Shown: positions 6,828 to 11,649 of the stretch, one piece after another
Layout of the letters: every line of letters begins with the position of its first letter
Numbering within the stretch: position 1 is the first letter of the stretch
Origin: Bacteroidota bacterium
GTDB lineage: Bacteria; Bacteroidota; Bacteroidia; Chitinophagales; Chitinophagaceae
Length of the DNA: 11,649 bases
NCBI GenBank assembly: GCA_028876035.1
Contig: JAGWTK010000089.1
Coordinates: 1 to 11,649, forward strand
Direction of reading: 5' to 3'
Translations under genes and position numbers: made by a program
Notes under the pieces: generated by a model
Told to the model about the DNA's origin: nothing
Seen by the model: only the letters and a program-made list of their open reading frames with translations
Database searches by the model: none

Positions 6828-6850
6828 GGTAAGAGGCAAGGGGTAAGAGG
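6828..6850. repeat. Short direct repeat, GGGTAAGAGG twice
   Basis: GGGTAAGAGG occurs at 6828-6837 and again at 6841-6850, separated by CAA, in the space between tadA and rplM. Purine-rich short repeats of this sort look like expandable intergenic filler. No function can be assigned. Confidence 0.6.
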
Positions 6851-6953
6851 GAAGCAATCAACCGAAAAACAGAAGGTATTTTAAAAAGAGTCAAATTTTT
6901 TATTGAAAATTAATGAGTTGCAAAGGTGCTCTGCAAAAATTCCTTTCTATTTG

Positions 6954-6961
6954 TAGTTTTG
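6954..6961 (+). promoter_or_regulatory. Bacteroidota -7 promoter element for the rplM-rpsI operon
   Basis: TAGTTTTG matches TAnnTTTG exactly and lies 82 nt upstream of the rplM ATG, leaving a leader of roughly 75-80 nt. This is far longer than the leaders predicted for dus and tadA. A TTG at 6918-6920 is too far upstream to be a standard -33 element. Confidence 0.5.
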
Positions 6962-6966
6962 CTGGA

Positions 6967-7019
6967 GGCAGACACTTACCTTCGCCGTCCCAAAAATTAT
7001 GGCTGCCGGGATAGCGGTG
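6967..7019 (+). promoter_or_regulatory. Structured mRNA leader upstream of rplM, candidate ribosomal-protein autoregulatory element
   Basis: Two helices can form in the leader. GGCAG at 6967-6971 pairs with CTGCC at 7003-7007. CGCCGTCCC at 6983-6991 pairs with GGG at 7008-7010 and GCGGTG at 7014-7019, with ATA bulged; it includes two G-U pairs. The 3' strand of the first helix lies in the loop of the second, so both together make a pseudoknot with no nucleotides between the two 3' strands; otherwise they are alternative hairpins. Leaders of L13 operons often bind a ribosomal protein for feedback, and I recall a proposed L13 leader in Bacteroidia, but I cannot test whether this matches. An in-frame ATG at 6999 lies within the structure and is not taken as the start. 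Confidence 0.45.
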
Positions 7020-7043
7020 GCCTTCACAAAAACAAATAAAACA

Positions 7044-7487
7044 ATGAGCAAATTACATTTCACCACCAAACATGCGAATGCGGCTACCGTACAACGCCAG
7101 TGGTTTGTTGTAGACGGTACTAATCAAACCGTAGGTCGTGTGAGCGCAAGAATTGCTGCGATACTCCGCGGTAAAAACAAGGCCTATTTTACGCCCCATG
7201 TTGACTGCGGCGATTTCGTGATCATCACCAACGCAGAGAAAGTGGTGTTTACCGGCAACAAAGCATCTGAAAAGCAATACCAGAATTTCAGCGGATACCC
7301 CGGCGGTTTGAAAGAAGAAGCTGCGCAGGACCTGCTGCGTCGTCGCCCTGAAGTAGTTTTGGAACGTGCTATCAAAGGCATGTTGCCCAAGAACAGGCTG
7401 GGTCGCCAGATGTACAAGAAACTGTTTGTGTATGCAGGACCTAACCACCCGCACAGTGCACAGCAACCCAAAGAACTGAAATTCTAA
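7044..7487 (+). CDS. rplM: 50S ribosomal protein L13
   Basis: A 147-residue protein, the usual L13 length, and an early-assembling 50S protein. Recognisable blocks are WFVVDGTNQTVGRVSARIA near the N terminus, GDFVIITNAEKVVFTGNK in the middle, and the highly conserved AIKGMLPKNRLGRQMYKKL followed by VYAGPNHPHSAQQP at the C terminus. I start at ATG 7044 (MSKLHFTTKHA); an in-frame ATG at 6999 would add 15 residues that lie in the structured leader and do not look like L13. The leader just before the start is A-rich with no Shine-Dalgarno. rpsI follows after 28 nt, the usual rplM-rpsI pairing. Confidence 0.97.
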   Translation: MSKLHFTTKHANAATVQRQWFVVDGTNQTVGRVSARIAAILRGKNKAYFTPHVDCGDFVIITNAEKVVFTGNKASEKQYQNFSGYPGGLKEEAAQDLLRRRPEVVLERAIKGMLPKNRLGRQMYKKLFVYAGPNHPHSAQQPKELKF

Positions 7488-7515
7488 TTCTTCAAATTCC
7501 TAATCAACACAATAA

Positions 7516-7905
7516 ATGGAAAAGCAAAAAAACGCCGTTGGTCGCCGTAAAGCTGCTGTTACCCGTGTATTCATTACAAGGGGCGATGGTAAGGTGACTG
7601 TAAACGACAAGGATTACAAAACCTATTTTCCTTTGGTATACCTGCAGAACCAGGTAGAGCTCCCGCTGAAGACAGTTGAAGCTGCCGGCAAATTTGATAT
7701 CGTTATCAATGCAACCGGAGGTGGTGTAAAAGGCCAGGCAGAAGCTGCTAAACTGGGTATCGCACGTGCATTGCTGGAAGTGAACCCCGAGTTCCGTCCG
7801 GCATTGAAAGCCGCCGGTCTCCTGCACCGCGATCCGCGCGTGGTTGAACGTAAAAAACCAGGTCGCAAGAAAGCCCGCAGAAGCTACCAGTTCAGCAAAC
7901 GTTAA
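7516..7905 (+). CDS. rpsI: 30S ribosomal protein S9
   Basis: A 129-residue S9, full length. It shows the N-terminal GRRKAAVTRVFI, the central GGGVKGQAEAAKLGIARALLEVNPEFR, and the basic C-terminal extension RKKPGRKKARRSYQFSKR. The last residues, ending SKR, are the tail that reaches the ribosomal P site and contacts the tRNA anticodon stem-loop. It is co-transcribed with rplM (28-nt gap, no hairpin between). A 114-nt gap with a tandem repeat separates it from rpsB; I see no strong terminator there, so read-through into rpsB and tsf is likely. Confidence 0.97.
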   Translation: MEKQKNAVGRRKAAVTRVFITRGDGKVTVNDKDYKTYFPLVYLQNQVELPLKTVEAAGKFDIVINATGGGVKGQAEAAKLGIARALLEVNPEFRPALKAAGLLHRDPRVVERKKPGRKKARRSYQFSKR

Positions 7906-7973
7906 TTATTATTACTGCCGCAGGCTTTTAGCGTTGGCTACTGGCAACCGGCACGAGCGAAAATAAATTCTAT

Positions 7974-8001
7974 AACAGCTAGCAGCTAACAGCTAATAGC
8001 G
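7974..8001. repeat. Tandem 7-nt repeat in the rpsI-rpsB gap
   Basis: Four adjacent heptamers: AACAGCT, AGCAGCT, AACAGCT, AATAGCG. The first three differ only at the second base and the fourth is decayed. They occupy the leader just upstream of rpsB (ATG 8020). The remainder of the gap, 7906-7973, has no clear promoter or hairpin. Confidence 0.65.
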
Positions 8002-8019
8002 ACAAGCTTAGAAAATACA

Positions 8020-8916
8020 ATGGAAAACAACACTTCATTACAACAGCAGTTATTGGACGCTGGTGTGCATTTCGGCCACCTGCGCAAGAAGTGGAACCCC
8101 AAGATGCTGCCTTACATCTTTGCTGAGAAAAAAGGCATCCACATCATCGACCTTAACAAAACCACCGAAAGCCTGCAGGAAGTTTCAGGTATCCTGAAGC
8201 AAATTGCGCGCAGCGGTAAGAAGATCATGTTCGTGGGTACAAAAAAACAGGCCAAGGAAATCGTTACGGAATGTGCAAAGAGAATTAACATGCCGTACGT
8301 AACGGAGCGTTGGTTAGGTGGTATGCTTACCAACTTCAACACCGTTCGCAAAAGCGTAAAGAAAATGCAGAGCATTGAAAAAATGCTGAGCGATGGTACC
8401 CTGGAAAGCATCACCAAAAAAGAACGCCTCACACTCACCCGTGATAAAGAAAAAATGGAAAAGGTGCTGGGTGGTATCGCTCAGCTAGGTCGTGTACCCG
8501 CTGCCCTCTTCCTGATTGATATCGGTCACGAACACATTGCACTGGCGGAAGCAAAACGCCTGGGTGTACTCACTTTCGGTATGGTAGATACCAACTGCGA
8601 TCCGAATAAAGTTGACTATGCTATTCCTGCGAATGATGATGCAACCAAATCAATTGCTATCATCGTAAACTATATCACTGCTGCTATCGCTGAAGGTTTG
8701 GCTGAACGCCAGGCTGCCAAAGATGAAGAAGGCGAAGATGCAGGTGATGATGAAAAAGAAAAACGCGCAGCCCGTCTGCAGGCAGAAGCTGATGCAGAAA
8801 GTGCACGTGGTGGCCGCGGTCGCGGTGCGGGTGCTGGTGCTGGCGGTGGCGCAGGTCGTCGTCGCGTAGGCGGACCCGGCGGCGGCGCTGGTGGTCGCAG
8901 ACCCGGTGGCCGTTAA
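8020..8916 (+). CDS. rpsB: 30S ribosomal protein S2 with a Gly/Arg-rich C-terminal tail
   Basis: A 298-residue S2, about 40-60 residues longer than usual. The core to about residue 232 is ordinary S2: LLDAGVHFGHLRKKWNPKM (12-30), FVGTKKQAKE, RWLGGMLTNFNTVRKS, LFLIDIGHEHIALAEAKRLG, and VDTNCDPNKVDYAIPANDDA. S2 binds the 30S head-body junction and helps to recruit S1. After the core comes an acidic stretch (KDEEGEDAGDDEKEK, about 235-249), then an alanine/arginine helix, then residues 262-298, which hold 19 Gly, 9 Arg and 6 Ala in 37. The tail is in the same open frame with no break. Such Gly/Arg tails are usually disordered and bind RNA. tsf follows after 50 nt, the classic rpsB-tsf pair. Confidence 0.96.
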   Translation: MENNTSLQQQLLDAGVHFGHLRKKWNPKMLPYIFAEKKGIHIIDLNKTTESLQEVSGILKQIARSGKKIMFVGTKKQAKEIVTECAKRINMPYVTERWLGGMLTNFNTVRKSVKKMQSIEKMLSDGTLESITKKERLTLTRDKEKMEKVLGGIAQLGRVPAALFLIDIGHEHIALAEAKRLGVLTFGMVDTNCDPNKVDYAIPANDDATKSIAIIVNYITAAIAEGLAERQAAKDEEGEDAGDDEKEKRAARLQAEADAESARGGRGRGAGAGAGGGAGRRRVGGPGGGAGGRRPGGR

Positions 8917-8966
8917 TCCAGTCTACGATGATCAGGTGAGAATTTTTTGACTTTTAACTTTTAAAT

Positions 8967-9803
8967 ATGTCAACAGTAACAATCAGTGCGCAGGACATCA
9001 ACAAACTGCGCCAGATGACAGGTGCAGGTATGATGGACTGCCGTAAAGCGCTGACCGAAACAAACGGCGACTTTGAAGCAGCGATCGACTGGTTGCGCAA
9101 ACAAGGTCAGAAAGTAGCTGCTAAACGCAGCGACCGTGAAGCAAAAGAAGGCGTTGTAATCGCCCAAACCACGGCCGACAATAAAACCGGCATGGTACTT
9201 TGCATCAGTTGCGAAACCGATTTCGTAAGCAAGAACGCCGACTTCGTAGCATTTGCACAAAGCATCGCTGACGCAGCCATTGCTAATAAAGTGAAGTCTG
9301 CCGAAGAACTGAACGAAGTTTCAATCAACGGAGTGAAAGTAGCCGGTCTTATCAACGACAAGCTGGCTGCCATCGGCGAGAAAATAGGTATTACCAAATT
9401 CGAGCGCGTAGATGCACCTTTTGTATCTGCCTATATCCACGGCGCTTACAGAATGGGTGTATTGGTAGGACTGGACAAAGAATCAAAGGAAGCGGGTAAA
9501 GATGTTGCGATGCAAATTGCAGCCATGAACCCCGTAGCCGTTGATGCAGCTTCCGTTCCTGCTGAGACCATCGCGCGCGAGAAAGCCATCGTGCTCGAAG
9601 TAATCAAACAGGATCCCAAAATGGCCGGCAAAAGCGAAGACATGCTCGCTAAAATTGCAGAAGGCAAAATGGGCGCTTTCTTCAAAGAACAAACACTGGT
9701 TGCACAGGCTTTCGTAAAAGATGCCGGCAAAACAGTAGGCGAATACCTGAAATCACAGGGTGATGTAAAAGTGCTGGAGTTTAAGCGCGTGGCTCTTGGA
9801 TAA
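8967..9803 (+). CDS. tsf: Elongation factor Ts
   Basis: A 278-residue guanine-nucleotide exchange factor for EF-Tu. The N-terminal UBA-like domain has LRQMTGAGMMDCRKAL (14-29) and GDFEAAIDWLR. The core has CETDFVSKNADF, with the TDFV motif at 84-87 that inserts next to the EF-Tu nucleotide site, and the second signature around YIHGAYRMGVLVGL. The C-terminal part carries the coiled-coil and EQTLVAQAFVKD. The start at ATG 8967 places MSTVTISAQDINKLRQMTG at the usual N terminus. The T-rich leader 8945-8966 contains two near-identical CTTTTAA blocks and no Shine-Dalgarno. This is the last gene of the operon, followed after 24 nt by a strong terminator. Confidence 0.97.
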   Translation: MSTVTISAQDINKLRQMTGAGMMDCRKALTETNGDFEAAIDWLRKQGQKVAAKRSDREAKEGVVIAQTTADNKTGMVLCISCETDFVSKNADFVAFAQSIADAAIANKVKSAEELNEVSINGVKVAGLINDKLAAIGEKIGITKFERVDAPFVSAYIHGAYRMGVLVGLDKESKEAGKDVAMQIAAMNPVAVDAASVPAETIAREKAIVLEVIKQDPKMAGKSEDMLAKIAEGKMGAFFKEQTLVAQAFVKDAGKTVGEYLKSQGDVKVLEFKRVALG

Positions 9804-9827
9804 TGAATAAAGCAACTCTTGAATAGA

Positions 9828-9853
9828 AAGGAACCTTCGGGTTCCTTTTTTTT
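9828..9853 (+). terminator. Intrinsic terminator of the rpsB-tsf operon
   Basis: GGAACC at 9831-9836, a TTCG tetraloop at 9837-9840, GGTTCC at 9841-9846 and a run of seven T (9847-9853). Three A-T pairs (9828-9830 with 9847-9849) extend the stem to 9 bp. It lies 24 nt after the tsf stop. The T run overlaps the stop codon of the convergent VanZ gene. The minus-strand side has only a short T tract, so it acts mainly for the plus strand. Confidence 0.93.
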
Positions 9854-10259
9854 AGTCCTGGTCTGTTTCGCCGGAAAAAAGCAGCAGTAGGCAGCCCAGC
9901 GCAGTTCCGGCGGTATTGAGAATAACATCATCGATGTCGGCAATGCCCAGTGTAAACAGGTATTGGGTTACTTCAACGTCCACACTCAGGAAAAAGCCGG
10001 CCAGCACGAACAACAGCCAGTTCTTTACTCCGGATAAATAATATAGCACGAAGGGCAGCGGTACAAAAAGCAGGACATTGCCCACTATATTGAGGTAATA
10101 TTTGTAAGAACCATTGCTAAGGATCCGGTCAACAAGAAATCCGATACTTTTAAATGGTACGAGGTTGATACTTCTTTCGGTCAACGCCGTGCGGTCGCCA
10201 CCGATAAATACCAGGTAAATAAAGATTGCAGCGTATAGGATGGCAGCGATGTTTTTCAC
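9852..10259 (-). CDS. VanZ-family membrane protein
   Basis: A 135-residue protein with four membrane helices and the VanZ-family pattern: NLVPF (32-36) after the first helix, NIVGNVLLFVPL (57-68) in the second, then SVDVEVTQY (92-100, with E96 and Q99) and DIDDVILNTAGTALG (108-122, with D110, D111 and N115). VanZ itself gives low-level teicoplanin resistance in enterococci; most relatives are of unknown function and no resistance claim is made. The start is a GTG at 10259; no ATG lies upstream in a sensible position, and the first helix begins at once. It follows the kinase gene but is separated from it by a terminator, so it is probably expressed separately. Its stop overlaps the tsf terminator. 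Confidence 0.87.
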   Translation of the reverse strand: MKNIAAILYAAIFIYLVFIGGDRTALTERSINLVPFKSIGFLVDRILSNGSYKYYLNIVGNVLLFVPLPFVLYYLSGVKNWLLFVLAGFFLSVDVEVTQYLFTLGIADIDDVILNTAGTALGCLLLLFSGETDQD

Positions 10260-10267
10260 GGTCGGAA

Positions 10268-10275
10268 TAAAGGTA
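10268..10275 (-). promoter_or_regulatory. Possible -7 promoter element for the VanZ gene
   Basis: Minus-strand TACCTTTA differs from TAnnTTTG only at the last base and lies 8 nt before the GTG start, at the same distance seen for the better matches in this window. It abuts the U-tract of the upstream terminator. Confidence 0.3.
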
Positions 10276-10310
10276 AAATAAAAGCCGCCCCAAACGAAAT
10301 TGGAACGGCT
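10275..10310 (-). terminator. Intrinsic terminator after the Ser/Thr kinase gene
   Basis: Read on the minus strand, AGCCGTTCCAA (10310-10300) pairs with TTGGGGCGGCT (10293-10283): an 11-bp stem including two U-G pairs, with the 6-nt loop TTTCGT, followed by TTTATTTTA. It starts 51 nt after the kinase stop. The two U-G pairs become A-C mismatches on the plus strand, so the hairpin is specific to the minus-strand RNA. The rest of 10311-10361 is unremarkable. Confidence 0.75.
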
Positions 10311-10361
10311 GCGCTAAACCCGACACAAAGAGAACAAACAGGTGAGTGCTGATCAAAAAGG

Positions 10362-11649
10362 TCAAAACAGTAAGGTGGTACCTTTTACCAACACAGCGGT
10401 ATAGGATCGCTCGGATGACAAATCTTTCACCTTACGGTGCGCACGCCCCTTCAGCGCAATCTGGCGACCATTGGCTGCCTCAACAGAGCTAATGTCTACG
10501 GTCGACAATACCCGCCCGATTTTGATGCTTCCTCTTGCAACCGCGCCCCTGTTGACGATGGTAACCCCATTGTATACCACGGGGGAACTCACGGTAAAGC
10601 TCACCGGCTGCTCCCTTTCGTCTTCCTCCCTTGTAATCGTCTCACGCATACTTAACTCCACTTCCAGCTTTTCACGCAGCGTGATCTCTTTCGGCTCCGC
10701 CTTTTTTACCACGGGCAGGGGGTCAGGCTCTTTCTTCGGTTCGGGTTCAACCGGCTTTGCCACTGTTGCCATTTTCTGCGGCTTTTCTTTTTCAGCCGGC
10801 CGTTTTTCCCTTTTCGGTTGAAGATTGCTGTTAGATTCGTCTGCAGTCACTGGCGTGATGATCGGGGTGCTGGTTTGTACCGGGACCGATTGCGTAGTTA
10901 TCAGCGCCGGAGGCGTTGGGGAAGCGGCAATGGAAACGACCGTGTCTTTTCTAATTGGTGCTGCGATCTCTTTATTATCACGACTGCGGGTAACTGCGAA
11001 TAGAATACCCAGGAACAGGAATACGCCAATGCCTGCCAGCACAAAGGGTAGTTTCCTGCTGCGCAATATGTTTCGATCGAGCTGCTGGAGCACAGTAGCC
11101 TTTTCGGAGACAATGGATCCGAGTTGCGTCGGCATCATCGCTGTTGCAGATGCTTCTTTTGTGGCCAGGGGATCGTTTACCGCGATGGTCAGCGTGGCAA
11201 GATCCGCATCCCGGCAATCGGGAAATGCCTGGATCAATGCCTGTTGGAAAGCACGTGCCGAAAGGAAACGGTTTTCCGGTTTTTTTTCCAATGCCTGCAT
11301 GATGATGCCCGCAAGGCCCGGTGGAACCGAAGGGTTAACCGTTGAAAGATGCAGTGGCTTTTTCTTCATGATGTCCTGCATGAGGAGATAGTCCGACTGA
11401 CTTTCAAAGGGCAACCTCCCGCTCAGCAGTTCATACATTGTAATGCCGGTTGCATAAATATCGGAAGCTGCCGAAGGCTCTTTTCCTTCAATAAGTTCGG
11501 GTGCCATGAATTCCATTGTACCGATCACGCGGTTCACCTGTGTGAGGCGCTGCTCGCCCGCAATTCTTGCGATTCCAAAGTCCATCAGCTTCACGGTTCC
11601 CTCGGGCGTGAGAATAAGGTTGGACGGTTTTATGTCGCGGTGAAAAATT
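10362..11649 (-). CDS. Membrane-anchored Ser/Thr protein kinase, 3' part (N terminus beyond window)
   Basis: The frame is open to the right edge; 428 residues are visible. The first visible residues are the Hanks-type catalytic loop HRDIKPSN (3-10), then DFG (23-25), the APE motif in FMAPELIEG (49-51), and SDIYATGITMYELLSG (62-77, with the structural Asp at 63). The ATP-binding N-lobe is missing only because the window ends. A single membrane helix lies at about 200-219 (KLPFVLAGIGVFLFLGILFA less a few residues). Beyond it is a Pro/Lys/Glu-rich spacer (277-320) and a C-terminal domain (350-428) with a strand pattern including VVYNGVTIVNRGAVARGSI and ANGRQIALKG. The topology is that of a bitopic receptor kinase: cytoplasmic kinase, outer sensor. 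The ligand and targets are unknown. It ends at TGA 10362 and is followed by a terminator. Confidence 0.92.
   Translation of the reverse strand, partial: IFHRDIKPSNLILTPEGTVKLMDFGIARIAGEQRLTQVNRVIGTMEFMAPELIEGKEPSAASDIYATGITMYELLSGRLPFESQSDYLLMQDIMKKKPLHLSTVNPSVPPGLAGIIMQALEKKPENRFLSARAFQQALIQAFPDCRDADLATLTIAVNDPLATKEASATAMMPTQLGSIVSEKATVLQQLDRNILRSRKLPFVLAGIGVFLFLGILFAVTRSRDNKEIAAPIRKDTVVSIAASPTPPALITTQSVPVQTSTPIITPVTADESNSNLQPKREKRPAEKEKPQKMATVAKPVEPEPKKEPDPLPVVKKAEPKEITLREKLEVELSMRETITREEDEREQPVSFTVSSPVVYNGVTIVNRGAVARGSIKIGRVLSTVDISSVEAANGRQIALKGRAHRKVKDLSSERSYTAVLVKGTTLLF

Noticed and set aside
6796..6894. 33-codon N-terminal extension of TadA
   Set aside because: It looks hydrophobic, but it includes the spacer direct repeat and lies upstream of the -7 element; known TadA proteins begin near MTDDHF.
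6999..7043. 15-codon extension of L13 from ATG 6999
   Set aside because: The codons lie in the structured leader, and L13 normally begins with the segment at 7044.
7053..7466. 137-codon minus-strand open frame inside rplM
   Set aside because: It is a shadow of L13 codon usage and has no start context or family resemblance.
9831..9853. tsf terminator acting in both directions for the VanZ gene
   Set aside because: On the minus strand the hairpin is followed by only three T before other bases, so a VanZ terminator here is weak at best.
9446..9943. 165-codon minus-strand open frame across tsf and its terminator
   Set aside because: It is antisense to a strongly coding gene, crosses a clear intrinsic terminator, and its translation is not protein-like.
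9852..10259. VanZ gene as a glycopeptide-resistance determinant
   Set aside because: Only family membership is visible; there are no van ligase, dehydrogenase or sensor genes nearby.
10825..11391. 188-codon plus-strand open frame opposite the kinase
   Set aside because: It is antisense to the kinase, Ser/Ala/Arg-rich through codon shadowing, and matches no family I know.

Overview
The window looks like chromosomal DNA of a Bacteroidota bacterium, most likely Chitinophagaceae or a close relative. The protein sequences have that flavour, the starts lack clear Shine-Dalgarno sequences and sit behind A-rich leaders, and several genes carry the Bacteroidota -7 promoter element TAnnTTTG just upstream. 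The family assignment is inference from the sequence alone.

Layout, left to right. A small two-helix membrane protein (34-270, +) converges on a tRNA-dihydrouridine synthase (283-1320, -). Divergent from that are a CPBP-family intramembrane protease (1358-2305, +) and cdsA, phosphatidate cytidylyltransferase (2347-3228, +). Next comes an AT-rich three-gene restriction-modification island (3318-6223, +): an XRE/controller-like regulator, a Dam-like D12-class adenine methyltransferase, and an AlwI-type type IIS restriction endonuclease that overlaps the methyltransferase by 8 nt. It converges on tadA (6355-6795, -), the wobble adenosine deaminase. A translation operon then runs on the plus strand: rplM, rpsI, rpsB, tsf (7044-9803), preceded by a promoter and a foldable leader and closed by a strong intrinsic terminator. 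Converging on it from the right are a VanZ-family membrane protein (9852-10259, -) and the 3' part of a membrane-anchored Ser/Thr protein kinase (10362 to the right edge, -), separated by a minus-strand terminator.

How the genes fit together. Dus, TadA, L13, S9, S2 and EF-Ts all serve translation (tRNA modification, ribosome, elongation). CdsA makes CDP-diacylglycerol for phospholipids. The restriction-modification cassette is the accessory part: one GATC-type methyltransferase could protect both strands of an AlwI-type GGATC site because the GATC core is palindromic. The kinase has a cytoplasmic catalytic domain, one membrane helix, a Pro/Lys/Glu-rich spacer of the TonB kind and a C-terminal beta-rich domain, which suggests envelope sensing.

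The items most worth a second look are the endonuclease active-site layout, the 1.7-kb GATC-free stretch over the regulator and methyltransferase genes, the pseudoknot-capable rplM leader, the Gly/Arg-rich tail on S2, and the kinase's outer part. I saw no CRISPR array, tRNA, rRNA, insertion sequence or phage gene. I found no clearly undescribed system; the restriction-modification island is the closest candidate, and its component families are known.
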